Shown here: piece after piece, positions 1-9,159 of the stretch
Numbering within the stretch: the first letter of the stretch is position 1
Layout of the letters: each line of letters opens with the position of its first letter
From: Comamonas sp. SCN 65-56
GTDB lineage: Bacteria; Pseudomonadota; Gammaproteobacteria; Burkholderiales; Burkholderiaceae_C
Assembly: GCF_001724135.1 (NCBI RefSeq)
Contig: NZ_MEDS01000001.1
Location: 1 to 64,000, forward strand
Direction of reading: 5' to 3'
Length of the DNA stretch: 64,000 nt
Notes under the pieces: generated by a model
Told to the model about the DNA's origin: nothing
Seen by the model: the letters and a program-made list of their open reading frames with translations, nothing else
The model's database searches: none
Translations under genes and position numbers: made by a program

Positions 1-1
1 C

Positions 2-316
2 AACGGCGCATGGCTGCTGCGCGAGAACGGCACAACGGCGCACAATGAGTTCATCCTGGTGCCGGTACGTGCCGCACAGGCCGGGCAGTACGCCTTGTCG
101 GTGGTGACCATGGCGAAGAAGGAGCAACCCACACTTGAAATGCTGGTCAACGGTCACTCAGTCGGTGTGGTGACGCAGCCCACGGCGGATGCGGGCTCGG
201 CTGTTGCTTCAAGCGCCGTCGAAGTGAGCTTGCCCGAGGGCATCTCGATCGTGCGCATTCGGCTGAAGACCGGCGCGGAGGCTTGGCCGCGTGACCTGGT
301 TTTCGCAGCCAAGTGA
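2..316 (+). CDS. C-terminal fragment of a probable carbohydrate-binding surface or hydrolase protein (5-prime end outside window)
   Basis: The reading frame is open from the first bases of the window and ends at the TGA at 314-316, so only about the last 104 residues are present. The visible part is a beta-rich stretch with a GQYALSVVTMA strand, an LEMLVNG strand and a closing VRIRLKTGAEAWPRDLVF segment, which is the look of a CBM6/CBM35-type or similar carbohydrate-binding module at the end of a glycan-active enzyme. No catalytic part is visible. It lies 67 bp upstream of a phosphoethanolamine-transferase-like gene on the same strand, in a polysaccharide locus. The family assignment is inference from composition and context. 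An internal ATG at 59 is not needed as a start. Confidence 0.55.
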   Translation, partial: NGAWLLRENGTTAHNEFILVPVRAAQAGQYALSVVTMAKKEQPTLEMLVNGHSVGVVTQPTADAGSAVASSAVEVSLPEGISIVRIRLKTGAEAWPRDLVFAAK

Positions 317-383
317 GACGCACGCGGTAGTGGAGCAGTTCAGCACCGCCAAATACCAAGCCTGACCCGTTCACCAGGTACGC

Positions 384-1889
384 ATGAAGAGACTGAAACG
401 ATACGGGCCGTTGATCGGCGTGCTTTTGGCATGGCTGCTGCTGTTCAGCCCGCGCCTGCTGCCCGGCATCACTATCAAATCGCTTGCCTGGGTCGCCATC
501 TCGGCTTTCCTGTTCTGGCTGCTCGCGTTTCGGCGCTGGTCGCTGTGGCTGGCCGTGGTCGTGCTGGCGCTGGCCGGGGTGCTGGACATCTTTCATGTCT
601 ATTTCTTCGGCAAGCTGACGGACGAATACCTGCTTGCCACGGCGCTGCGCACCACCCCGGCGGAGGTGGCCGATTTCTTTTCGATGTTGCCGCTGCGGCC
701 GCTGCTGCTCAGTGCGCTGTGGCTGGTCTGGTGTGTGCTGTCGGGGCGGTGGCTGGCCCGTGTGGCGCCTGGTGTGCTTCGCGGCCACCGTTTTTTGCGA
801 TGGACATGGTCGGCCCCGGTGCTGGCCTGGCTTGCGTTGGTGTTGGCGAATGCTTGGGGTAGCGATGCACTTCGCTGGCAGATTCACGACAAGACATACA
901 AGATCTATCCGACGCACCTGGCGTGGGCAGCGTGGAAGTACCACTTGATGGGCACGGCGGTGATGGACCCGCCGCTGCTGCCCGTAGCAGCCGCAGCGCC
1001 CGCGCAGGCGGATACCGTCGTCGTCGTCCTCGGCGAAAGCGCCTCCGCACAGCGCTGGTCCTTGCTGGGCTACCAGGGCGACGACACCAATGCGCCGTTG
1101 CGGGGCCTTGACGGGCTTGGCGTGAGCACCGTGCTCGCGCGCGGGCTGAACACTGCCGGTGCACTGCCTTTTGTGCTGACGGGCCAAGCTAGCGCGGACA
1201 GCGTCCGCCACCGGGCGCCGTCGTTTCTCGATCTGGCGCACCAGGCGGGCTACAAGGTCTTTGTTCTCAGCAATTCACGCAATGCACCGGTCGCGGATTT
1301 TTTCGATCAGGTGCTGAGCCGTTCCACGGCCGTGTATCGCAAGCTGGGCGATGGCGGGCCGCATGACGGCATCCTCACGCCAGCCTACGAGCAGGCGCTG
1401 GCCGACCCGGCCCCGCGCAAGCTGATCGTGCTGCATACCTTTGGCAGCCATGAAATCGTGCAAGACAGGTATCCGCCCGAGCTGGCGCGGTTTGCCGACC
1501 CTTACGACAACTCCATCCTCTATACCAGCACGCTGCTCAAGCAGTGGACAGGCATGCTCGACGCCTCCGGCGCGCGCCGCTCGGTGCTGCTCTACACCAG
1601 TGACCACGGGCTGATCATGCCGCCGTGCAGCAGCGACTATCGCCATGGCCGCAGCCTGGCGAGCCTGGTGCCGTTTCTGGCATGGGCCAATGCGGGTGCG
1701 CGAGCGCTTTTGCCTGCCTTGCTGCCACCGGGCGGGCACAGCAATGCGCTGGTGGCCGAGGGGGTCATCCGTGCCGTTGGCTATGGCGCGGTGTTGCAGC
1801 AGCCAGGTTGGCCCGGCAGTGCCAACCCCACGTTTGAAGGCCACAGCTGGCAGGCTTTGCGCGGGCTGGATGCGTGTACGTTGCGCTGA
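384..1889 (+). CDS. phosphoethanolamine transferase-like sulfatase-fold membrane enzyme (EptA/CptA family)
   Basis: 501 residues. The N-terminal about 160 residues hold four or five hydrophobic membrane segments, followed by a periplasmic alkaline-phosphatase-fold catalytic domain. Motifs of the family are visible: LGESASAQRWSLLGY around residues 216-230 (nucleophile and metal site, normally GET or GEST), HTFGSHE at about 351-357, and YTSDHG at 404-409 for metal binding. The family transfers phosphoethanolamine from phosphatidylethanolamine to lipid A, LPS core or other glycans at the outer face of the inner membrane. Here the nucleophile position reads Ser rather than the Thr of EptA. The ATG at 384 follows CACCAGGTACGC, a modest ribosome site. 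The acceptor is unknown; the polysaccharide context suggests glycan decoration. Confidence 0.8.
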   Translation: MKRLKRYGPLIGVLLAWLLLFSPRLLPGITIKSLAWVAISAFLFWLLAFRRWSLWLAVVVLALAGVLDIFHVYFFGKLTDEYLLATALRTTPAEVADFFSMLPLRPLLLSALWLVWCVLSGRWLARVAPGVLRGHRFLRWTWSAPVLAWLALVLANAWGSDALRWQIHDKTYKIYPTHLAWAAWKYHLMGTAVMDPPLLPVAAAAPAQADTVVVVLGESASAQRWSLLGYQGDDTNAPLRGLDGLGVSTVLARGLNTAGALPFVLTGQASADSVRHRAPSFLDLAHQAGYKVFVLSNSRNAPVADFFDQVLSRSTAVYRKLGDGGPHDGILTPAYEQALADPAPRKLIVLHTFGSHEIVQDRYPPELARFADPYDNSILYTSTLLKQWTGMLDASGARRSVLLYTSDHGLIMPPCSSDYRHGRSLASLVPFLAWANAGARALLPALLPPGGHSNALVAEGVIRAVGYGAVLQQPGWPGSANPTFEGHSWQALRGLDACTLR

Positions 1890-1970
1890 AAGTGATCAGC
1901 GCCTTTGGGCATATCGGCTCAGACCTTGGTAAGCGCACCCCAACCAGCGATGACTCGAACTGTCACAAAT

Positions 1971-2010
1971 GCTAGCTGTTGACGCTTGTCCAGCAAGCGC
2001 GAGGGCCAGA
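1971..2010. repeat. short stem-loop intergenic repeat (AGC...CGCTTG/CAAGCG family)
   Basis: In the 160-bp gap between two convergent genes, CGCTTG (1983-1988) and CAAGCG (1994-1999) form a stem around TCCAG, preceded by GCTAGCTG. Similar elements occur at 12080-12120 and 60051-60080. It could act as a terminator-like hairpin between the convergent genes. I see nothing else in this gap. Confidence 0.45.
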
Positions 2011-2049
2011 AAATACTATAAAACGAAGCCTCTCCGTCCCCTGGGTGCA

Positions 2050-4614
2050 CTAACCCTTGCGCAGCGCAATCCACTGCATCGGCAGCTTGCCGTCCAGCTC
2101 GATCTGGTAGCTGCCGTCCCGGTACTGCGCAGGCAGTTCAATCCACTGGTTGAACGGCCCGTTGCGCCAGGTCTTCAGGCCCGCCGGGGCCTTCACCGCG
2201 ATGCTGCCGGCCAGCGGCTCTACTGCGAAGGGTGCGCGGTTGCCTTGCTGGGGCAGGGAGCGCGTGCCTATGGAGACCAACACATTGCCCGATGCGCCCA
2301 GCGCCGCGTCGTCCAGGCTTTGCACCGCCACTGAGGCATTGCGGGTTTGCAGGTTCAGCCGCACGGCTGGCAGATCGACGGGGGCGCCGCCAATCCAGCC
2401 CATCGCCGCCTGAGTACGGGCGGTGTTGATGGTGTAGGTGCCCCTGGCCCAGTTGCGCGTCAGCTCGCCGGTGTCGCTGGTCACTTCCTGTGTGCCCTCG
2501 GGCAGCAGGGATTTGGCAGGGTCCTTGATGACGATGGCGCCAGCGGGCGGCGCGCGACGCGTGAGCCAGGGCAGTTGCGGCGTAGCGGGCATGGCGATCA
2601 GCAGGCGCCCCAACTCCGCGGCGCTGCGCAGCGCCGGCGCATTGCCCGCCGAAGTGGCTTGGCCGAAGAACGCATCGGTGCCCGGGTCATAGACATAGGT
2701 AGTTTTGGCCGCTTGCACGTCGCCACGGCGGTACATCAGCGCGGCCGCGCTCAGCATCGGCAGCAGCGATGGGTCGTTGTACGAATGCCAGTTCCCGGCG
2801 CTGCCGCCCTCACGCGGTGGCTCCTGCGTGTAGGCGTAGTGCATCAGCGCGCGCCAGCCTTGGTGCGATGCCATGGCCGCCATCCACAGCGGCAGCGTGT
2901 GCCGGTCGTAGCCGGGGAAGGGCTCGGCATTCCATTCGCTCACCGCCAGCGGCATGTCCACCACCTGCGCCGCCGCCAGCCAATCGCCCAGGTGGGCCGC
3001 CCAGGCCGGGTCTTTCTGCAGCTGGCCGGGGCCGCCGTAGGCGTGCACGTCGATCAGATCGCCGGTGGTAAGCGCAGGCAAGGAGAACAGCGGGTTGTTG
3101 CCCCAGGTGTTGGTGGTGGCCAGCGGCTGCTTCACGCCCAGGCCGCGCAGCTGCGCCACCATGTCCTCATCAAAGTTGTGTTCCAGATCGTTCAGAAAGA
3201 TCTTGCTCGGCCCCGGCTCCCAGCTGCGCCAGGTCTTGTTGGGTGGCAGCCCGGTCTTTTTGGCAAAGGTCTCGGCGGCGTTCATGTAGAGTTTGTTGTG
3301 CAGCGGCACGCCCTTGTCGGGCAGCATGGCGTTGCCGAAGTGGTGCGTCACGTCGTTCTCGTTGGTGATGAGCATCGCCACGATGGCCGGGTCGTCCTTG
3401 TACGCCAGGTGGGTGTAGGCGTTGCGGTGCGTTACGTACTGCTCGTTGAAGCGGCGCATCGCCGCCTGCATGGTGACGTTCACGTAGTTGAAACCCTTGG
3501 GTTCCACCGCATCCTTGCCCTTGGCCAGCTCGTCAAAGCCGTAGATGTCGTCGCCGCGCTTGAACTGCCGGCCCACGTGCAAATCCAGCCACACCGCGAT
3601 GCCCTCATCCTTCAGGCACTTGATCCACCAATCGAGCTGGTCCAGCGCCGCAGGGTCCAGCGTGTTGGTTTGGGTGATGGTCTTGGGGTTGCCAAAAATG
3701 TTCGGCGTGACCCAGGGGGAATCATGGTGGTGTAGGCGCACCAGGTTGTAGCCCAGCTGCGCCAGCCGTTTGGCCTGCTGCTGCACCACCTCGCGCGGGG
3801 TGCTGAAGAGGGCGTAGGCCGTCACGTTCGTGCCCCAGTAGCGCGCGGGCGTTCCGCTGCCCGTCAGCACGTCGGCGCTGGCCGGGTCGTTCTTCAGCGC
3901 CTGGTCCAGCAGGCCTTGCGGCGCGGTGCGCGTGTCGATCGCGTCGCGCGGCCAGCTGGCCGCCGGTGGGCCGCCCAGGCGCTCGGCCAGCGGCGCCAGC
4001 CAGGCGGCGTTGCCCGTCCAGCTCAGCGTCACGGCGTAGCGCTGCTCGCCCGCGGCGATAGAGCCGTCGTAGAAATAGGCGCGCACCTCCGTCGGGTTGT
4101 TGCGCTCAAAAAACACCTTGGGCAGGGGCGGATCAAAGCGCATGGTGAACTGCGCCGCCCCGGCCTGGCCCCATTGCCAGCCGGTATTGCCCGGCAGCAG
4201 CACGGGCTTGCCCATCAACGCGCCAAAGGTTCCCAGGTCAAACTTGAACACCGCGCCGCCGCCAATCACGTCGGGCTGCGTGCTGCGCGCTGCCACGCGC
4301 AGCTCATACGTCAGCGTTTGCGCCTGCGGCGTGGCCGTCTGGCCCATCCAGGCAACGCCCAGGTCTTTCACCTCGCCCACCAGCCGGTAAGCACCCGCGC
4401 CATTGCCCGCCAGCGCGCTTTGCACCCCGGCCCATTTCCATTTGGCGCCCCAGAAGGCCCAATCCGCGCTGAAGCCGGGCTGCCCGCCCAGGCTGGCGCT
4501 CGGCAGGCCGTGCTGCTCGCTGATCTGCACTTGCCAGGCGGGTGCGGCCTGCGCCGCGATGCCGAAAACGGCAAACGCCAGGCAAGCCCCCATCCTCACA
4601 AATATTTGCGTCAT
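2050..4614 (-). CDS. large secreted GH5-like (clan GH-A) glycoside hydrolase
   Basis: 854 residues from the ATG at 4614, chosen over a GTG at 4629 because GGAGG lies 7-8 bp upstream of it. Residues 1-24 are a signal peptide ending AAQAAPA. A roughly 230-residue N-terminal beta-rich region is followed by a TIM-barrel of cellulase type: the RYWGTNVTAY and YNLVRLHHHD segments, LITNEND with the likely acid/base Glu419 and AVSEWNAE with the likely nucleophile Glu560, spaced as in clan GH-A. A C-terminal beta domain of about 200 residues follows. The protein is expected to be periplasmic or secreted and to cut a beta-linked polysaccharide. In an EPS locus it may trim, release or edit the polymer. 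The substrate cannot be predicted from sequence. Confidence 0.75.
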   Translation of the reverse strand: MTQIFVRMGACLAFAVFGIAAQAAPAWQVQISEQHGLPSASLGGQPGFSADWAFWGAKWKWAGVQSALAGNGAGAYRLVGEVKDLGVAWMGQTATPQAQTLTYELRVAARSTQPDVIGGGAVFKFDLGTFGALMGKPVLLPGNTGWQWGQAGAAQFTMRFDPPLPKVFFERNNPTEVRAYFYDGSIAAGEQRYAVTLSWTGNAAWLAPLAERLGGPPAASWPRDAIDTRTAPQGLLDQALKNDPASADVLTGSGTPARYWGTNVTAYALFSTPREVVQQQAKRLAQLGYNLVRLHHHDSPWVTPNIFGNPKTITQTNTLDPAALDQLDWWIKCLKDEGIAVWLDLHVGRQFKRGDDIYGFDELAKGKDAVEPKGFNYVNVTMQAAMRRFNEQYVTHRNAYTHLAYKDDPAIVAMLITNENDVTHHFGNAMLPDKGVPLHNKLYMNAAETFAKKTGLPPNKTWRSWEPGPSKIFLNDLEHNFDEDMVAQLRGLGVKQPLATTNTWGNNPLFSLPALTTGDLIDVHAYGGPGQLQKDPAWAAHLGDWLAAAQVVDMPLAVSEWNAEPFPGYDRHTLPLWMAAMASHQGWRALMHYAYTQEPPREGGSAGNWHSYNDPSLLPMLSAAALMYRRGDVQAAKTTYVYDPGTDAFFGQATSAGNAPALRSAAELGRLLIAMPATPQLPWLTRRAPPAGAIVIKDPAKSLLPEGTQEVTSDTGELTRNWARGTYTINTARTQAAMGWIGGAPVDLPAVRLNLQTRNASVAVQSLDDAALGASGNVLVSIGTRSLPQQGNRAPFAVEPLAGSIAVKAPAGLKTWRNGPFNQWIELPAQYRDGSYQIELDGKLPMQWIALRKG

Positions 4615-4717
4615 ATAGGCCTCCAGCACTTGATGGACAAGCGTAACCAGCTATGAATATTGCAGAAACGGCTGGTGCGCACGCCAAGGGACAGCAGCGC
4701 CAGCGGCAACGTCGCCC

Positions 4718-5575
4718 TCACCGATACCGCCAGCGCGACAGGCGGCGGTACACCACCGGCGGCAGCCAGTCGCGGGCGCGCTCCCAGTTGTGCATCTTGC
4801 GTGCCTCGCGCTGCACCTCAGGCGCATCGCTGCCGCGCGGCACATACACCGTGCCGTGCGGCGGCACCTCTTCATGGATGGCGGCCGATGCCGTGTAGTA
4901 ATACAGCGCCATCGATCGGCGCGCCACGCCCTCGGGCGTATTCAGCGGATCGGGGTGGCCATGCCATGTGTCTGCATCGGTGCGAAAGACCACGCAGCGA
5001 TTGAGGATGGGCGCCACGCGCTGCACGCAGACGGACATGTCGCGGTTCCACAGTTCCAGCTGGCCCTTCCAGTCCTCTTCCCAGTGCTCATTCAGGTAGA
5101 CGATCAGGTTCAGCCGCCGCTGCAGGCGCAGCTCTTCGTGTACGCGGAAATCCGCATGCACGCCCAGCAGACCGCCTTTGGTTGTCTCGTGAAAGCCGCC
5201 GCCCATGAAGTACGGGTCGGGCAGCAGCCCGTCGATGCCCGTCAGCCCCTCCAGAAACTGCAGCATCGGGCGCGAATTCATGAACCAGAACAGCTCGCGC
5301 GTAGGCGCGTCGCAATCTTCGGGCAGGATCTGGCGCTTGTTCTGCCCGGCATAGCCCATCTTGAACATGCGGTCATGCGTCAGCGCTTGTGCCGGAAAGC
5401 CCCGCACCGCGCGCTGCAGCACCGCCGGTGGCAAGAATTCATCCAGAACGATGTGGGGGAAGGGCGCTGCCTGGTTGAAGTCCTCCGCCAGCAAGGCGCC
5501 CATGCCCCGGGCTTCTTCGGCGGAGAGTGTGAGGTTGTCTTCGATGGGGAGGGTCAGGGTTTGCATGGGCTGCAT
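4718..5575 (-). CDS. 2OG-Fe(II) oxygenase (prolyl hydroxylase-like)
   Basis: 285 residues if begun at the ATG at 5575; the next ATG at 5566 is equally plausible because neither has a clear ribosome site, and the frame stays open much further upstream with unconvincing sequence. The jelly-roll signature is visible: HADF near residues 140-143 supplies the HxD iron ligands, TWHGHPDP the distal His, and RRSMALYYYTA the 2-oxoglutarate-binding Arg. Proteins of this type hydroxylate amino-acid side chains or small substrates using Fe(II), O2 and 2-oxoglutarate. In bacterial sugar loci they often sit beside glycosyltransferases, with unknown substrates. It lies 103 bp after, in transcription order before, the GH5-like gene and may be co-transcribed with it. 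Confidence 0.75.
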   Translation of the reverse strand: MQPMQTLTLPIEDNLTLSAEEARGMGALLAEDFNQAAPFPHIVLDEFLPPAVLQRAVRGFPAQALTHDRMFKMGYAGQNKRQILPEDCDAPTRELFWFMNSRPMLQFLEGLTGIDGLLPDPYFMGGGFHETTKGGLLGVHADFRVHEELRLQRRLNLIVYLNEHWEEDWKGQLELWNRDMSVCVQRVAPILNRCVVFRTDADTWHGHPDPLNTPEGVARRSMALYYYTASAAIHEEVPPHGTVYVPRGSDAPEVQREARKMHNWERARDWLPPVVYRRLSRWRYR

Positions 5576-5756
5576 CCAAGGGCGGCGAAAGGCCTGAAGG
5601 GAATCCAAGAGTTTACGAGGGCGCAGCGCGGTGGCAATGGCCCGGATGGACCCGTGCCGCCGCTGCGTCGGATGCTCCGCGCTGGTCCCGCTACCAGTGG
5701 GCTGTCGTGAACCGGAAACCGTACACTGAAGGCAGCACTTTGTACCGGAGGCAGCC

Positions 5757-6326
5757 ATGCCCGCACGGACCGCCGCAACCCTCAGCGTTTCTGAAGACGA
5801 ATACCTTGCCGCAGAGGCCGCGAGCGAGGTGAGGCATGAATACATCGGCGGCCAGGTGTATGCCATGACCGGGGCCAGCGATCGTCACGGCTTGATCGCC
5901 AACGCGGTCGCCTTTGCCTTGACTCCGGCTGTGCGCCGCAAGCAATGCCAGCTATTCATCGCAGACATGAAGCTGCGCCTGCAAATTGGCGACGAAACCA
6001 TCTTTTATTACCCGGACCTGCTCGCGTCCTGCCACGCCCAGGACAGAGAAAAGTTCTTTCGCAGCGCCCCCTGCCTCCTCATCGAAATCCTCTCTGAGTC
6101 CACGGCCCGCATTGACCGGCGCGAAAAGCTGCTGGCCTACCAGACCATCCCCAGCCTGCAAAGTTACCTGCTGATAGAGCAGGAACGGCGCCATGTCGAG
6201 CTTTATCGCCGCAGCACTGGCTGGCAGGCAGAGCACTACGGCGATGGCGCGCTGCCAAATACGCTCCCGATTGAATGCCTGGACACCTCGTTGTCGCTGG
6301 ATGCTATTTACGCGGACGTGGCGTAA
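5757..6326 (+). CDS. Uma2 family (DUF820) putative endonuclease-fold protein
   Basis: 189 residues. The ATG at 5757 follows GGAGG with a 5-bp spacer. The protein shows the Uma2 pattern: an early SEDEYLAAE segment, VRHEYIGGQVYAMTGAS, then FIADMKLRL, YYPDLL, CLLIEILS and RREKLLAYQ, which place acidic and Lys residues as in restriction-endonuclease-like folds. The family is very common in cyanobacteria and scattered in proteobacteria. Its biological role is not established. It stands alone between two minus-strand genes, which suggests a mobile or selfish insertion rather than part of the polysaccharide pathway. Confidence 0.85.
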   Translation: MPARTAATLSVSEDEYLAAEAASEVRHEYIGGQVYAMTGASDRHGLIANAVAFALTPAVRRKQCQLFIADMKLRLQIGDETIFYYPDLLASCHAQDREKFFRSAPCLLIEILSESTARIDRREKLLAYQTIPSLQSYLLIEQERRHVELYRRSTGWQAEHYGDGALPNTLPIECLDTSLSLDAIYADVA

Positions 6327-6359
6327 ATCTGCTGCGACACGGAGTGACACCGTACGCAA

Positions 6360-7853
6360 TCAGAGGGCTCGCGCATCCACGCCGCGCCTAAGCATGGTCA
6401 ACCACGCCACGCCCAAGCCGCCTGTCAGCCAGTAAATGTGCGGCACAACGATCGTGCTTCCAACAGTGGTGATGATGACAGCGATACCCACCAGCGTGGC
6501 CAGCAGGCTGCGCCCCAGCGTGCGCCGCTCATCGTTCATTGGCAGGCGCGCCTGCGTGCGCCAAAGGCTCCAAAGTATGCTGGCGAAGAAGCTCGCAAAA
6601 AGCGCCAGACCGACGACGCCGTAATTCAAGGCCACGCCGATGTAGCTATTCACGATATCGATAATGCCCTCGCCTTGAATCATCGCTTGCATCTCGGGTG
6701 TTTGCAGGTAGTTGGTGGAGCCCAGCCACAAGTTGCGCTCGATCACGATGAGCGCGTTGTCTATCAGGCGCTGGCGGTATTCGACGTTACCCGCCTCTGT
6801 TTGGCCAATGAAGGGCAAAAGGTTCAGCACGCGCTGGCCTATACCCAGTGTCGCCATGGCGGCCAGAGTTGCGGCCCCGGCCACTACCAGTTGCAGCGCC
6901 TTGCGCATGCCGCCACGTCCCGTAAACACAAAGGTCAGCACCATGGCCACCGCCCCCACCCAAGGGCCGCGTGAGAGGGTGGCAAGTAGACCGGCCATCA
7001 TCAGCAGCATGGGTGCGGAGCTGCGCAGGTTGGGTTTTTTTTCGCCACGCAAATAAAGCCAAAACCCCAAGCCCACGGTCATCATGTATCCAAGCACAAT
7101 GGGGTGACCGGCGCTCGCAGCGGCCCTGAGCAGACCATCGCGCCCCAAGTAGTTGCCATAACCCCAGCTCAGCCCGAGGGCACTGGTCATGACCGTATAC
7201 AGCTTCCAGTGCCGCAAGAGCTCAAACACGGCGACAAGGCCCAGCAGTGATACTGCCATCACATAGGCCGCCATCACCAGCTTGAAATCTTGCAACCTGC
7301 GCACCGCCCTGCTTGCAACGTAGTAGGGCAAAAACATGTCCGTCATCAGGTAAAAGCAGCCGCGCAGCGTGCTGGTGACATTGCTCTCACGCAATTGCAG
7401 CACCGCCGTCAGCAACAGATAACCCATCAGGCACTTGTCTGCCCATGTGGAGCCCAACCGCAAACTGTCCGACTGGCGCCAGAGCGTCAGCGCCGCTGGC
7501 GTCAGCAGTACCAGCGCGAGCAGGCGTGGCTGATCAAGCGTAAAAAAATAGTTGATCAGCCCAAGGCCGGGTACGTCTATGCTGGCCGCAGGCACGACGA
7601 TCAGCAGCAAACAATACGCGGTCAATGCGCGCACCGGCGTGAACCGCTGTGCCAGAAGCAGGACAACAGCCAACCCCGCATAGATCCAAAAACTGCCAAG
7701 CGCAAATGCAGCGACGGTGAGCCCGAACCACAGATTGCGCCATTGGCGCGCAGTTTGTGCCGCGCTTGCTTGTGCTATTGCTGGTTGCATGAACCACCAT
7801 GCAGCGCTGCACAAGCCGAGTACGACGACGAGGGCGCGCAGGTGTTCTGGCAT
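6360..7853 (-). CDS. O-antigen polymerase/ligase-like membrane protein (Wzy/WaaL type)
   Basis: 497 residues with about eleven or twelve hydrophobic segments. A large loop lies between the central and C-terminal membrane spans, around residues 340-390, and contains NVEYRQRLIDNALIVIERN. The LSRGPWVG segment in the middle is typical of the O-antigen ligase/Wzy_C family. These inner-membrane proteins polymerise undecaprenyl-linked repeat units or attach glycans on the periplasmic side. In this locus it is the best candidate for the EPS polymerase. It is divergent from the glycosyltransferase gene at 8028, and the 174-bp gap between them should hold promoters for both directions. Confidence 0.8.
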   Translation of the reverse strand: MPEHLRALVVVLGLCSAAWWFMQPAIAQASAAQTARQWRNLWFGLTVAAFALGSFWIYAGLAVVLLLAQRFTPVRALTAYCLLLIVVPAASIDVPGLGLINYFFTLDQPRLLALVLLTPAALTLWRQSDSLRLGSTWADKCLMGYLLLTAVLQLRESNVTSTLRGCFYLMTDMFLPYYVASRAVRRLQDFKLVMAAYVMAVSLLGLVAVFELLRHWKLYTVMTSALGLSWGYGNYLGRDGLLRAAASAGHPIVLGYMMTVGLGFWLYLRGEKKPNLRSSAPMLLMMAGLLATLSRGPWVGAVAMVLTFVFTGRGGMRKALQLVVAGAATLAAMATLGIGQRVLNLLPFIGQTEAGNVEYRQRLIDNALIVIERNLWLGSTNYLQTPEMQAMIQGEGIIDIVNSYIGVALNYGVVGLALFASFFASILWSLWRTQARLPMNDERRTLGRSLLATLVGIAVIITTVGSTIVVPHIYWLTGGLGVAWLTMLRRGVDARAL

Positions 7854-8027
7854 GTGGGCGTATAAGGAAAAAAGTATTTAGAGCGGTTCGAGACCACTTG
7901 TGTGATCTTGGCACCGGCGGCCTGTCAACAGTGTTGGGGTGGTGGCAGACCTGCAATTTCATTCTAAGATGCAGCGCCCTCACAACTGGAGTGAGGCTCG
8001 TCTTATCTGTCGTTGAAGCGTCACTTG

Positions 8028-9158
8028 ATGAAGTTGAGAATTACATTTTTGTTGCCCGTATTGGGTTGGTCGGGGGGCAACCGCGTCGTGGCGATTTACG
8101 CGCAATGGCTGGCAGAGCAGGGGCATACCGTGGTTTTGGTGTCTCGCTCAGCAACTGCCCCTACGCTCTTTCGCAGAATGAAAAGCTTGATGCGTGGGCG
8201 CGGCTGGCCCAGGCACCATCCAGTGCCAGCGTCTTACATGGACGATCTGAACGTGGAGCACCGTGTGGTGCCGATGGGGCGGCGTTTGACTCCCGACGAC
8301 GTACCGTCGGCGGATGTGCTGGTCTGCACCTGGTGGGAGACGGTGGAGTGGGCCAATGGTCTGCCGCCTGACCGGGGTGTGCCCGTGCATTTTGTGCAGC
8401 ATCATGAAGTGTTTGACTACTTGCCGCGTGAGCGGTGTGAAGCTGTCTATCGTTTGCCTTGGCGAAAAATCGTGATCGCCCGTTGGCTGGCCGAAGTGAT
8501 GACCCGGACGTACGACGCAAAAAAGGTAGAACTGGTGCCCAACGCGGTCGATCATGAGATATTTCATGCTCCTGTGCGGGTAAAAAATTCACCGGTCACC
8601 ATCGGCACGCTGTACCACGAAGCGTCCTTCAAAGGTTTGGATGTGGCGCTGGCTGCCCTCGCCAAGGTCAAGCAGCGCCATCCGGAAGTGGTAATACTGG
8701 CTTTTGGCAGTAGCCCGCCAACAGGGGCAAATGCGTTGCCGGATTGGGTGGAGCTGTGCGTTGCTCCGCCGCAAGACACCTTGCGCGCGCTTTACGCGCG
8801 CTGTGATGCCTGGCTCACCACCAGCCGCACGGAGGGCTTCAATCTGATGGCCATGGAGGCCATGGCGTGCCGCACGCCCGTCATTTCCACGCGCACCGGT
8901 TGGCCCGCCGAGGCAGTGGTTGACGGTATGAACGGTTTTTTGTGCGAAGTCGACGATGTTGGTGCTGTGGTGCAAGCAGTTTGTCGGATCGTGGAAATGG
9001 ATGCTGCACAGTGGGCACAGATGTCTTCCAACGCGTTTGCAACGGTGGAGCATGCCACTTGGGACGCGTCTTCTCGATTGTTCGAGGCGGCGTTGAGCCG
9101 GGCCGTGAGTGATGCCGGTTTGGGCTCGACGAATACCGATGATTTGGCCGGTGTTTGA
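8028..9158 (+). CDS. glycosyltransferase family 4 protein
   Basis: 376 residues from the ATG at 8028; a TTG at 8013 is less likely. The Rossmann N-terminal half begins LRITFLLPVLGWSGGNRVV. The C-terminal GT-B half contains the donor-site pattern TSRTEGFNLMAMEAMACRTPVI, with the two Glu residues seven positions apart (E-x7-E) that bind the nucleotide-sugar phosphate in retaining GT4 enzymes. It acts in the cytoplasm adding a sugar to a lipid-linked intermediate; donor and linkage cannot be read from sequence. A frameshifted partial relative follows immediately, so this gene or an ancestor was duplicated locally. Confidence 0.85.
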   Translation: MKLRITFLLPVLGWSGGNRVVAIYAQWLAEQGHTVVLVSRSATAPTLFRRMKSLMRGRGWPRHHPVPASYMDDLNVEHRVVPMGRRLTPDDVPSADVLVCTWWETVEWANGLPPDRGVPVHFVQHHEVFDYLPRERCEAVYRLPWRKIVIARWLAEVMTRTYDAKKVELVPNAVDHEIFHAPVRVKNSPVTIGTLYHEASFKGLDVALAALAKVKQRHPEVVILAFGSSPPTGANALPDWVELCVAPPQDTLRALYARCDAWLTTSRTEGFNLMAMEAMACRTPVISTRTGWPAEAVVDGMNGFLCEVDDVGAVVQAVCRIVEMDAAQWAQMSSNAFATVEHATWDASSRLFEAALSRAVSDAGLGSTNTDDLAGV

Positions 9159-9159
9159 C

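Noticed and set aside
1981-2025. TTGACG and TATAAA considered as a plus-strand promoter
   Set aside because: The spacing is far too long, and no plus-strand gene follows; the words belong to a stem-loop repeat.
2347-3735. Plus-strand 462-codon frame across the GH5-like gene, and similar long frames opposite addA, lapD and rho
   Set aside because: Antisense shadows; the minus-strand or plus-strand partner in each case has clear motifs.
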